A DNA stretch of 64,000 bases from SVTX01 sp964629615 (GTDB lineage: Bacteria > Bacillota > Clostridia > Oscillospirales > CAG-272): positions 62,001 to 126,000 of the forward strand of contig CAZVUD010000001.1 of NCBI GenBank assembly GCA_964629615.1, in the 5' to 3' direction. Numbering within the stretch: position 1 is the stretch's first letter; each line of letters starts with the position of its first letter. Below, one piece after another: positions 17,189 to 25,941 of this stretch. The position numbers were made by a program, and so were the translations under genes. Below the pieces are notes generated by a model that worked only from the letters and a program-made list of their open reading frames with translations, was not told where the DNA came from and did no database searches.

Positions 17189-18745
17189 TCACGTATCCTG
17201 CGCATCATCCTTTTCTTTTCTTGATGCATGCGCGGCATCTGCAGTATTTTGAAAGTCAGTGCATTTTTCCGAGTGGTGCATGCACTCATGCGAGCTGTCT
17301 TTCTTCTCGGCGGGATAAACATCGTATTTTTTGACCCTGACGAACAGTGAGAGCAGCGCGCGCCCGTTAAAGGGTATGAGCGGATACAGATATCCCCTTC
17401 CGCCGCCCACTGTTTTATTCGTGGCGAGCAGGATAATGACCGCAAGCGATCCCGAGAAAAATCCCCACATTCCGAAAAGCGCGGTGAGGCATGTCAGAAG
17501 GATGCGCAAAAATTTAAAGGCATATCCAAGCTCATAGCTTCGCTGTGTGAAATTTGCAATGGCAATAAACGCCATATACAGTATTACCTCGGGTATGAAC
17601 CACCCGATACTGACGGCAAAATCTCCGAGTATCAGTCCGCCGACGACGGACAGTGAATTTGACAGCATGTTCGGGGTGTTGAGTGACGCCATGCGCAACG
17701 CGTCAATGATAAATTCCGCAAGCAATATCTGGGCGAGTATCGGAAGTCGCCCCGTTTCCTTCGGAATTATAAAGGCAAGCCACGGCGGTATCAGGTGCGG
17801 CTCCTTTAAAAGCAAGAGCCACAAGGGTATCATAAACAGCGTAAGCCAGAATATCACATGTCTGAGCACTCGGATATAGGTTCCCGTCAGCGGTGAAAAA
17901 TAAAAATCATTAGTCTCCTGCATAAAGTCAAACACAGATGTCGGTAATACCATCACCTCGGGAGAATTATCGCATATAACGAGCACACTGCCCTCAAGCA
18001 ATTGAGCCGCCGCGGAGTCGGGGCGCTCGGTATACCTGATCTTTGGAAAGGGATTGTACCATTTTTTGCGTATAAGGCATTCGGCAAGCGACTCGTGCCC
18101 AAGCGTCAGGGAATCCGTGTTTATGCTTTTGATCTTGTCTTCCAGATCCTTTACATACTTTGCGTCCACCCTGCCCTTCATATAGCATATCACCACATCG
18201 CTCCTTGAGCTTTTGCCGACAGACAAATGCTTCATGGTAAGCGCAGGATCACGTATCCTGCGTCTGATAAGTGCGGTGTTAAATATCAGGGCTTCAACAA
18301 AGCCGTCGCGCGCGCCGCGCATGACCTTGTCGCCCTCAGGCTCGCTCGTATCCCTTGCAGGATATGTTCGCGCGTCCACTATGACGCCCTCGCCACCGAA
18401 TGTAGATCCAAGCAGGAGAGCCGCGCCCGACAAAAGCATGCTTATACACGCATCGCATGAGCTTTCCGTATCGCTCTCGACATAGGGCATGCTCTCGCGG
18501 CAAAATCTGCACGCCGCACTCTCGCAGCTTTCATCATCGCTGCTTGGCAGACATTTAAGCGAGAGCAGATATATCATCAGCTTAGACATGACGGCATCCT
18601 TGATAAATCCGTCGATGTAGTAAAATGTAAGCTCGTCGGTGCCCACCTTCAGCGTCTTTTTTATTATGTCGAAGTTTTCAAGTACATTAAGGGTAGAATC
18701 AAAATATTTTACATTGTCAGAGTAACTGTCCGAAAGATCCTTCAT
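17189..18745 (-). CDS. GerA family spore germination protein, SpoVAF-like
   Basis: This 518-residue protein has an N-terminal soluble GerA domain (about residues 1-290) and a membrane part with about five helices. The block EFIIDALRMASLNTPNMLS followed by FIPEVILYMAFIAIANFTQRSYELGYAFK (quoted in part) matches the A-subunit/SpoVAF family. Such proteins sit in the inner spore membrane and act in nutrient-triggered germination. The usual gerB and gerC partners are absent here, which suggests SpoVAF or an orphan A subunit. The C-terminal tail is hydrophilic and rich in His, Lys and Asp. SigG control would be expected, but I could not pick a clear SigG promoter. Confidence 0.88.
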   Translation of the reverse strand: MKDLSDSYSDNVKYFDSTLNVLENFDIIKKTLKVGTDELTFYYIDGFIKDAVMSKLMIYLLSLKCLPSSDDESCESAACRFCRESMPYVESDTESSCDACISMLLSGAALLLGSTFGGEGVIVDARTYPARDTSEPEGDKVMRGARDGFVEALIFNTALIRRRIRDPALTMKHLSVGKSSRSDVVICYMKGRVDAKYVKDLEDKIKSINTDSLTLGHESLAECLIRKKWYNPFPKIRYTERPDSAAAQLLEGSVLVICDNSPEVMVLPTSVFDFMQETNDFYFSPLTGTYIRVLRHVIFWLTLFMIPLWLLLLKEPHLIPPWLAFIIPKETGRLPILAQILLAEFIIDALRMASLNTPNMLSNSLSVVGGLILGDFAVSIGWFIPEVILYMAFIAIANFTQRSYELGYAFKFLRILLTCLTALFGMWGFFSGSLAVIILLATNKTVGGGRGYLYPLIPFNGRALLSLFVRVKKYDVYPAEKKDSSHECMHHSEKCTDFQNTADAAHASRKEKDDAQDT

Positions 18746-18776
18746 TTTTCGCCTCCGGGTAATTTAATATATTGAT

Positions 18777-18840
18777 TTTTCCACCACATACCCAACAATA
18801 TACATATATTTTTGCAAAATAATTCGTAATTTTCCACCAC
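18777..18840. repeat. Two TTTTCCACCAC copies upstream of the GerA-type gene
   Basis: The 11-mer TTTTCCACCAC occurs at 18777-18787 and 18830-18840, 32 and 85 bases upstream of the germination gene start, and a third time in the mraZ operator (16894-16904). All three read the same way relative to the downstream minus-strand gene (GTGGTGGAAAA). The remainder of the 18.75-18.97 kb gap is AT-rich. Confidence 0.6.
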
Positions 18841-18918
18841 TTTACGACATTATTCTACATTGTATTTATTTTTAAACATTTTGTTTTAATTTAAATCAAC
18901 ACGCATGCAAACAACAAA

Positions 18919-18950
18919 ACCGCCATGATGCTTTTTCGCATCATGGCGGT
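18919..18950 (-). terminator. Terminator of nrdR
   Basis: A perfect 13-bp stem (18919-18931 and 18938-18950) with a 6-base loop lies 25 bases after the nrdR stop codon and is followed on the minus strand by a T-rich stretch (TTTGTTGTTT). Confidence 0.88.
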
Positions 18951-18975
18951 AATATTTTTATGAAAACAGAGCCTT

Positions 18976-19422
18976 TTATTTGTCGGTCTTAAGCTCCATA
19001 AGCTCCTCAAGAAAATTATTAACATCGGTAAATTCACGATATACCGAGGCAAATCTTACATATGCGACCTTATCCTTTTCCTTAAGGCGCGCCATTACCA
19101 TTTCGCCGATCTCGCCCGTAGTTACCTCGACCCTCATGTTATTCTGCAATTCCGCCTCTATCTCGGACACTATCTCATCGGCATTTACAGGGCGCTTTTG
19201 CGTAGCCTTAAGCACGCCCGAAAGCAGCTTTGTGCGGTCAAAAAGCTCTTTCTCGCCACTCTTTTTAATAACTATTATCTGTAAGCTCTCAAGCACCTCA
19301 AAGGTATTGAACCTTTTCTGGCAAGAAAGGCACTCCCTGCGGCGGCGTATGCTCGTGCCGTCATTTACGGGACGCGAATCTATTACCTTGCTTTCAGGAT
19401 AACCGCATGCAGGACATTTCAT
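18976..19422 (-). CDS. nrdR: Transcriptional repressor NrdR
   Basis: This 148-residue protein has the N-terminal zinc ribbon (Cys3, Cys6, Cys31, Cys34: CPAC...CLSC) with the basic RRRRE segment, then an ATP-cone domain (IIVIKKSGEKELFDRTKL, quoted in part). NrdR senses ATP/dATP and represses ribonucleotide reductase genes. GGAGGGTG precedes the ATG. It has its own promoter and terminator, so it is monocistronic here. No ribonucleotide reductase gene is in the window. Confidence 0.97.
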   Translation of the reverse strand: MKCPACGYPESKVIDSRPVNDGTSIRRRRECLSCQKRFNTFEVLESLQIIVIKKSGEKELFDRTKLLSGVLKATQKRPVNADEIVSEIEAELQNNMRVEVTTGEIGEMVMARLKEKDKVAYVRFASVYREFTDVNNFLEELMELKTDK

Positions 19423-19462
19423 GATCTTTCACCCTCCGAAATAAAACTACTTTATTACTATG

Positions 19463-19491
19463 ATTATAACATAATTTTTTCTGTTTGTAAA
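19463..19491 (-). promoter_or_regulatory. Promoter of nrdR
   Basis: On the minus strand TTTACA (complement of 19486-19491) and TATAAT (complement of 19463-19468) are 17 bp apart, about 40 bases before the nrdR start. Confidence 0.82.
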
Positions 19492-19541
19492 TACCTATTT
19501 TAGCCATAATCATCAAATTTAGCTTTTTTTCACATTCCCGA

Positions 19542-19570
19542 TTGACTTTTTTTGCCCTCTGTGCTAAAAT
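19542..19570 (+). promoter_or_regulatory. Promoter of the pyridoxal-type kinase gene
   Basis: TTGACT (19542-19547) and TAAAAT (19565-19570) are 17 bp apart, 65 bases upstream of the ATG at 19636. It diverges from the nrdR promoter. Confidence 0.75.
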
Positions 19571-19635
19571 CATGTATATAAAAGAGGATATCCCTCAAAG
19601 CAAAAGACAGCTACAAAAAGGATGGTGTTGAACAT

Positions 19636-20457
19636 ATGAAAAGGATACTTACGGTTCAAGACATATCATGCGTCGGAAAGTGCTCGCTTACAGTTGCGCT
19701 TCCGATAATCTCGGCTATGGGAATTGAGGCATCCATACTCCCTACAGCCGTGCTCTCCACGCACACCGCATTTTCTGAATTTACCCTGTGCGATCTCACA
19801 GACGAAATGGAAAAGATAGCCGACTCATGGGAAAGACAAGGCATAGATTTTGACGCAATATACACCGGATACCTCGCATCCACACGTCAGATAGACATAG
19901 TATGTGACATATTTGAGCGCTTTGGCAAGGGCAAGCTCAAGCTTGTCGACCCCGCGATGGCTGATAACGGAAAGCTGTACTGCGGATTTTCCGATGATTT
20001 TCCAAAATATATGGCAAGACTGTGCTCAAAGGCTGATGTTATCATACCCAATCTCACAGAGGCATGCTTCCTGCTTGATGTTCCCTACCCTGACGGTGCT
20101 TACACCGAGGAATATATCAAAGAGCTGCTTAAAGGTCTTACAGAGCTTGGATGCAAGCGCGCTGTAATAACGGGCGTCAAGCTGAATGAAAACAGCCTCG
20201 GATTTTTCGGCTACAACAGTGAAAGCGACGAATTTTTCTCATATTTCAGACCTGAACTCAAGGAGCATTTCCATGGCACGGGCGATGTTTTCGCGTCCAT
20301 CTGCTTTTCAAGCCTCGTAAACGGCGAAAGCCTTCTTTGCGCTTGTAAGCGCGCCGCGGACTTTGTATGCGACTCCATTGTATCCACCTTAAACGACGAC
20401 CGCCCGATAACATACGGAGTTCATTTTGAAAAAGTGCTTTCCGCGAAGCAAAAATGA
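19636..20457 (+). CDS. Pyridoxal/pyridoxamine kinase family protein
   Basis: This 273-residue ribokinase-fold protein has the PdxK/PdxY-like start QDISCVGKCSLTVALPIISA, the VDPAMADNGKLY region and the anion hole/catalytic segment HGTGDVFAS, where the aspartate acts as base. It would phosphorylate vitamin B6 compounds to feed pyridoxal phosphate. Related kinases act on hydroxymethylpyrimidine, so the substrate is inferred from the overall pattern. It is monocistronic, with its own promoter and terminator. Confidence 0.88.
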   Translation: MKRILTVQDISCVGKCSLTVALPIISAMGIEASILPTAVLSTHTAFSEFTLCDLTDEMEKIADSWERQGIDFDAIYTGYLASTRQIDIVCDIFERFGKGKLKLVDPAMADNGKLYCGFSDDFPKYMARLCSKADVIIPNLTEACFLLDVPYPDGAYTEEYIKELLKGLTELGCKRAVITGVKLNENSLGFFGYNSESDEFFSYFRPELKEHFHGTGDVFASICFSSLVNGESLLCACKRAADFVCDSIVSTLNDDRPITYGVHFEKVLSAKQK

Positions 20458-20466
20458 TATAAGCAT

Positions 20467-20496
20467 AAAAAAGGTCCGCTTTTGCGGACCTTTTTT
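20467..20496. terminator. Bidirectional terminator between kinase gene and tRNA-Thr
   Basis: A 13-bp stem (20467-20479 and 20484-20496) starts with six As and ends with six Ts, with a TTTT loop. It serves the kinase gene on the plus strand and the tRNA gene on the minus strand; the final T overlaps the complement of the tRNA CCA end. Confidence 0.92.
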
Positions 20497-20571
20497 GGAG
20501 CTGGTGATGTGACTCGAACACACGACCTGCTGATTACGAATCAGCTGCACTACCGACTGTGCTACACCAGC
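20496..20571 (-). tRNA. tRNA-Thr (anticodon CGT)
   Basis: The minus strand folds into a full cloverleaf: acceptor GCTGGTG/CACCAGC, D arm GCAC...GTGC, anticodon stem GCTGA/TCAGC with loop TTCGTAA (anticodon CGT, threonine), T arm GTGTG/CACAT with loop TTCGAGT, discriminator T and encoded CCA. All canonical positions are filled. It stands alone. Confidence 0.95.
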
Positions 20572-20666
20572 GACTTATATATTGTACCACACTTTGATCG
20601 AAATTTCAATACCTTTTCAGAAAAATCTTCCGCTTTTTTCAAATATTTTAAGGATACAACAAGACT

Positions 20667-20697
20667 CGGGCAGTGTGACACAATGTCACACCGCCCG
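20667..20697 (-). terminator. Terminator of the nine-gene unit, overlapping the last stop codon
   Basis: A 14-position stem with one A/C mismatch (20667-20680 and 20684-20697) and a 3-base loop contains the stop codon of the 1,740-residue protein. A T-rich stretch follows on the minus strand. The 20572-20666 gap otherwise shows nothing. Confidence 0.65.
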
Positions 20698-23600
20698 ATG
20701 ATTTGTTCTATAGTTGCCTGTATATATCGTCACGCTGTAATCCGACACGATGGCAACATAACCGTTAGCCATATAACCGAGATAGACCGATTCTGACTTT
20801 TCGCCTTCCGAAATAAATGCCAGGCTGTTTACACGTATCTCCGAATACAGACTTGCGTTGTATGAGAGACAGAATTGTATATCAACAGAATCACCGTCTG
20901 CCAAGCCTTCACCTGTTATTTTATATGTGACCTTACTCATCCAGTCATCATCATCAGAAGGTCCATAAAGATCGTCGATATCTATATTGATGCTTCGCGG
21001 TGTTATCTCCATCGGAACATGCACTATCGTGTTTCCTTCACTGTCACGCATATACTCAAATACTATATCAAAATTATCCGTACAGTCATTGCCGTACATG
21101 TCTGTAACAAGATAGGAAAATGAATTATCAGACGGATCTGAAGCTCTCATATTGAGATCTGTATTGGTGATCCTTCCGACATGGACCATGTTGATATTTA
21201 TCTGCAGGTCATCAAAGAAATATCCTGCAGGCAATGTATTGAGCACCCTGTAATGTCTTCCTGAAAATGAGCTGTAATCAAGCGCATGTCCGTCATAAGT
21301 CTTTTGGTTTCTCAAGAGATATACTTCGACCGTAAACTTTTGTATATAGAAATTGCTCGATGCATATGTCACATCAAAATTATCCGTTATATCCTCACCG
21401 CGGTCGTTATATATACGCAGCTCTCTTACCTTCACACTGCCAAGCGAGCCTGCATTTATATCGTCGCCATTTGATACAGCAACTCGATAGTCAAATACAA
21501 ATCCGTATTTTCTCGACAGCTGCATAAGCGTTTCAGCCTCCTTCAGTGCGCCTGAGTGCTCAAAAGGCTTGCCGTCAAATGTCTTGCTCTCCTTTTCAGG
21601 GGTAAGCGTCAGCTCAAAGGGCTTGATCTCGATCTTTCCCTTAAGGCAGATGATATTAAATCTGTCTGTCACATCTACGCCGCCATAGAACACCCTTGCC
21701 GTAACATAGCTGTCATACACGCCGACATCAACGGCATTTCCGCTCTTAACGGTAAATCTGAAATCAAATCCGAGATTTTCGTATATCTCCATAGTCGTTC
21801 TGTCAGCTCGGCTCATGTAGATATCTCCGTTATGCACAAAGCTCTCTCCGCTGTATACCGTACTGAAGCTTTCAGGCGATACCGTTATGGTCATTGAGGC
21901 GTTTGATACTGTAGGATCACTGACACCTCCACCCATGATATAAGCGCCGTCGCAGGTAAATGTGCCGCTCATAGCGGCTATCTCCACCTTGACCCAACCA
22001 AATCCGTCTATATAGACCTCTACCCAAGAATGCTGTGGAATTATGGCATTTCCGTTTCCGCCATTGACATTTACTATATGACCCTCGACATATCTTGCAG
22101 GTATTCCGAGATTTCTGAACATCATAACAGCCGCCGCCGCATAATGCCTTGCCAAGCATTCATATCCGTATTTATGACTGATCAGATCTGCCACCATGCT
22201 GTCCGATGCGTCCAGCTTATCGCTGTTTGTATATCCGTATACAGCAATTTCTGAAATGATATATGCCACCTTGTCAAATACATTTTTGTCATTGACATCA
22301 ATGGAATATGTGCGTATAAGTGTGTCAAGCCAATACTTGCTCTCTGTATCCACATAAAGATAGTTCTCATATACCCAGCGTCTGTATTGCGCCTCATAAT
22401 CCGCATATTCTGCAAGATCGCAGGACAATTCCCGTATATCCTCTACCTTTGGCAGTCTGAAATAGCTGTTGCCGTCCTTATTTTCCCTGTAATACATAGA
22501 GCCGTCAAGCCCATCAAATGTCGCATGGATATCCGCGCTGTGACCGAGCTTTGACAAAGCTATACCCGCGAGCATGTCGGGACTTTCAAGTCCCACTAAG
22601 CCCGAATAAATAAACTCTTTATCGGGATCGCTTATATGTCCGTTGTAATTTAAATAGCTCCTTGTCTTTATGTAATACAAGCCGTCAGACGAGCTGCTGA
22701 GCCAACCGAGCTTTGCGGCTTCCACCGTGAGCTTTCCGTAGATAGCCCTTATATCATAATTGTCCGTCACGTCATTGCCGCTCTGATCGTATATGGTGAT
22801 GCTGAATGTGTTATCACACGATCCGACATTACATATCTCTCCCGTAAATGACACCGTAATGCTGTGCCCCGCTATCTCACTTCCGTTTACATATCTTAAG
22901 CTGTAATTATTATTTGTGTGCGTGTATCCGTCAAAGCTCCATGCCTTGTCGCCTGACGTCACTTCGACAGACAGCTTATCTATGTCTATCATTCCGTCAA
23001 GTATTTTTATATCGTAGCAGTGTGTCACATCATTTCCGTTGCTGTCAAATATGATAAAGCGGTCGATTGCCGTCAAATACTTCCCGACCTGTGTGTTCGG
23101 GAAATTTGCGTATTTTACAGACGCATAATGACCATCTGCAAGTGTGTATCGGCTTGAGTAATACTCCCAATCTGATACAACTGCATCAGATCCGCTGTAT
23201 ACAGTGCGTGTATATTTCGGGCGCACGCTTATCTCACGCGGCTTGACGGACATAATGCCCTTATTTATCTGACGCACGGAATAATTCTCGGTTACATCCA
23301 TCTTCCTTACCGTGGAATACACGCTAAAATCATACAGCGCATTAAAGGTGTTTCCGATATTTTTTGCGTCAGTGCTGTTTCCTATATTCAGTCTGTCGCC
23401 CTCGATAAAGGTATTCGGGCTTGCATAAGGAAAGCTTGTGTATATCCATCCTATATCGCTGTGGCTCTTGCCGTCATATATCCACATGCTTGAAAGTGAA
23501 TCTATATACACCTCACGCGGCTTGATGTATATATCGCCCCAGCCGTCAAAGCGCATATCGTAGCAATGGCTAATATCATTTCCCATTGCATCTTCAATAC

Positions 23601-25908
23601 GGAATTCCAGCCTGTTTTCTACTATTCCTTCGCTTACATCGGTAACAGATACCGAATTTGTTACGACATATCTGTCGCCTTCGGCAAGAGAGCTGATTTT
23701 ACCGTTGCCTGTAAAAAATTCAAGATACGGATATGACCTGTCGTGTCCGTTATATACAAGCGCAAAGGAGCTGCTTCTGTACGCGATCTCCAGCTTCTTA
23801 ATATTAATAGTACCGTATATGTAATTTATTTTGTAATTGTCGGAGGTATCCTTATCGAACATATTGCTTATACGCACGCGCAGAATATTTTCCTTGCCTC
23901 CGCTTACATATTCCCTGCAGACAGTATAGCTATCCACCGCTATCTGATCTGTAAGGGCTAACCCAAGTCCGCCCACTTCAAATTCGATATTGTAATGCTC
24001 CTTGCCGTCGTATACAAATTCGGCATCAGAGGTTATGATATCTATATTTCTCGGCAATATCTCAAACGATCCGGGGATGATCTCAACATCAAAGCAATTA
24101 CTTACATCCTCAAGAGCGTCAAATATGAGTATTTCATCATTGTATTTGTAATTCAGATCTATCTTGTCCGTGACGCTTGTATAATCAAGCAGCTGTCCGT
24201 CAGAGAGGGGCGCCGTGCCGTCGATGAGATGAAGATCCAAATGGATGCTGTGGTCATCGGGAAGCTCACCCTCCAAAAACTCTATATCGTAGATATCCGA
24301 AATATGCGGCATTCCGTCATACACCACGGAAACATCGGGTATCTTCAAGGTCAGCTTGCGCGGTCGCACTGTAAGCGTGCCCATATCCATATTAAAGCGA
24401 TAATTATCTGCAACATTCTCACCATCGGCATTAACTATGTCAAGTCCGAATTGATTACTTACACTTCCCGGATATCTCAAGCTTACAGTTCCCGTTACGT
24501 TAAGGGTATCAGTCGGGCAAAGTCCGCTGTATTCGATGGATGAGGGATCGCTCGATTTTACCTTTCCGTCATATACAAATTCCTCAGTCGGTGTTTTTAC
24601 ATACAACGGGCGCTTTGATATATTGAGCTCACCCCACATATAAAACATGGAATAATTGCTTGTTTGATCCTTGCCATCCTCATCTCGTATGGCTATAGTT
24701 ATACTGTTATATGCCCACTCTGCATTTTTTATCCTTGTGCTTGATACTACCTCAACGCTCTGCCCCTGAATTATGCCAAGCTTGCTTTTATCTATGACAT
24801 ATCCCTGTTCTACCGTGCCCATCCACGGCTCGGATATCTCTATGTCATCATCCATGACAGGCTCAGTAGGCATTTCAAGTATATCGTCAGTGCTTGCGGT
24901 TTCTTTCTCTTCATCAAAGAAGGATCCATCTGTAATTGCCTCGGTCCTGTATCCGTAGAATATGTCAAAGCTTGTTTCCTCAAGATATTCACCGTCATAT
25001 ACCTTTGATGCGCTGTATGTTTTTATAACAATGGGACGCTTATTTACTTTAAGAGTACCGCTATCAACGCTGATGCTGTAATATTCTGATACATCCACCC
25101 CGTCATGTGAGAGCACCTTAAACTGTGCGCTACTCACCAAAATACCCACATTTGTTATAGAGGAAGCGCCGAGGTCTGCGCCAAGCGTGTCGTCATACGC
25201 AAGGCTTCCGTCGCTTATCTCATATCCGTCAAAGGCGATCGGTGTTCCGTCATATTCCATCTCCTTTGAGGATACCGTAATATGGAGAGGTCTTTTATTT
25301 ATATCTATCTCCTTTATCATCGCGTTTTGGATATCGTAGCAATATGTGACATCATTTCCGCGAGCGTCTGTCACTCTTACCCTATCGACATCCACCGTCA
25401 CATGTGCCTTTGACTGAATTATCTCGCCAAAGATAAAGTCGCGGCATTCCAGCGTATCCTCATATGCAAGAGCGGCAATGACCGTCGGGTCATCTCCGTA
25501 CACTATGCTGTCCTCAGCTATGCTAAGATTTATGGGCTTTTTCTGTATCTCATATGTATAGCTGTCGCTGTATATCTTTTTACCAAAGGCTGTGCGCGCA
25601 AAGGCTCTTACACGGTATGAACCCGGATATAGGGGCGCTTGCGCGCTCCACTCTTCGCCTGCATCATCCGAATATTCATAAGTGATCCCTGATAGGATAG
25701 CATTCACATTAAATTTCATATCCTGACCGTACTCGATGTATGGCTCAGGTGCATTTTCGGATATGATCCTTCCCTTTAGCGTAAAAAAGGATATTATAAG
25801 TCCTGCAAGCAATACCGCCGCGCAAACAAGAAGGACGGTGTGCTTAAGTATTTTATTTAATGCTGCCGCGATCTTCAGGATCTTAGCCTTATATTCATCA
25901 TATACCAT
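20686..25908 (-). CDS. Giant membrane-anchored transglutaminase-like protein with MBG-type repeats
   Basis: This 1,740-residue protein has one N-terminal membrane helix (about 24-45) and is otherwise extracytoplasmic. About nine repeats with a (V/I)YDGxxH-like opening and a GNDVTxxYxIxxxxG closing come first, then a transglutaminase-like core (about 1080-1320) with Cys in ECLARHYAAAA (near 1250), His in QHSWVEVY (near 1293) and Glu rather than Asp in GWVKVEIA. About three more repeats and a C-terminal domain follow. The repeats resemble MBG adhesin or spacer modules. There is no LPXTG motif, so anchoring is by the N-terminal helix. It is the last gene of the unit, 33 bases after the 891-residue relative. 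The function is unknown; a cell surface cross-linking or binding role is inferred. Confidence 0.82.
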   Translation of the reverse strand: MVYDEYKAKILKIAAALNKILKHTVLLVCAAVLLAGLIISFFTLKGRIISENAPEPYIEYGQDMKFNVNAILSGITYEYSDDAGEEWSAQAPLYPGSYRVRAFARTAFGKKIYSDSYTYEIQKKPINLSIAEDSIVYGDDPTVIAALAYEDTLECRDFIFGEIIQSKAHVTVDVDRVRVTDARGNDVTYCYDIQNAMIKEIDINKRPLHITVSSKEMEYDGTPIAFDGYEISDGSLAYDDTLGADLGASSITNVGILVSSAQFKVLSHDGVDVSEYYSISVDSGTLKVNKRPIVIKTYSASKVYDGEYLEETSFDIFYGYRTEAITDGSFFDEEKETASTDDILEMPTEPVMDDDIEISEPWMGTVEQGYVIDKSKLGIIQGQSVEVVSSTRIKNAEWAYNSITIAIRDEDGKDQTSNYSMFYMWGELNISKRPLYVKTPTEEFVYDGKVKSSDPSSIEYSGLCPTDTLNVTGTVSLRYPGSVSNQFGLDIVNADGENVADNYRFNMDMGTLTVRPRKLTLKIPDVSVVYDGMPHISDIYDIEFLEGELPDDHSIHLDLHLIDGTAPLSDGQLLDYTSVTDKIDLNYKYNDEILIFDALEDVSNCFDVEIIPGSFEILPRNIDIITSDAEFVYDGKEHYNIEFEVGGLGLALTDQIAVDSYTVCREYVSGGKENILRVRISNMFDKDTSDNYKINYIYGTINIKKLEIAYRSSSFALVYNGHDRSYPYLEFFTGNGKISSLAEGDRYVVTNSVSVTDVSEGIVENRLEFRIEDAMGNDISHCYDMRFDGWGDIYIKPREVYIDSLSSMWIYDGKSHSDIGWIYTSFPYASPNTFIEGDRLNIGNSTDAKNIGNTFNALYDFSVYSTVRKMDVTENYSVRQINKGIMSVKPREISVRPKYTRTVYSGSDAVVSDWEYYSSRYTLADGHYASVKYANFPNTQVGKYLTAIDRFIIFDSNGNDVTHCYDIKILDGMIDIDKLSVEVTSGDKAWSFDGYTHTNNNYSLRYVNGSEIAGHSITVSFTGEICNVGSCDNTFSITIYDQSGNDVTDNYDIRAIYGKLTVEAAKLGWLSSSSDGLYYIKTRSYLNYNGHISDPDKEFIYSGLVGLESPDMLAGIALSKLGHSADIHATFDGLDGSMYYRENKDGNSYFRLPKVEDIRELSCDLAEYADYEAQYRRWVYENYLYVDTESKYWLDTLIRTYSIDVNDKNVFDKVAYIISEIAVYGYTNSDKLDASDSMVADLISHKYGYECLARHYAAAAVMMFRNLGIPARYVEGHIVNVNGGNGNAIIPQHSWVEVYIDGFGWVKVEIAAMSGTFTCDGAYIMGGGVSDPTVSNASMTITVSPESFSTVYSGESFVHNGDIYMSRADRTTMEIYENLGFDFRFTVKSGNAVDVGVYDSYVTARVFYGGVDVTDRFNIICLKGKIEIKPFELTLTPEKESKTFDGKPFEHSGALKEAETLMQLSRKYGFVFDYRVAVSNGDDINAGSLGSVKVRELRIYNDRGEDITDNFDVTYASSNFYIQKFTVEVYLLRNQKTYDGHALDYSSFSGRHYRVLNTLPAGYFFDDLQININMVHVGRITNTDLNMRASDPSDNSFSYLVTDMYGNDCTDNFDIVFEYMRDSEGNTIVHVPMEITPRSINIDIDDLYGPSDDDDWMSKVTYKITGEGLADGDSVDIQFCLSYNASLYSEIRVNSLAFISEGEKSESVYLGYMANGYVAIVSDYSVTIYTGNYRTNHRAV

Positions 25909-25941
25909 AACTCTCCTGTCCTTCCTTGTACCTCATGATCT

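Noticed and set aside
18746..18975. Clear SigG promoter for the germination gene
   Set aside because: A CAATATA stretch is present, but no -35 element occurs at the correct spacing.
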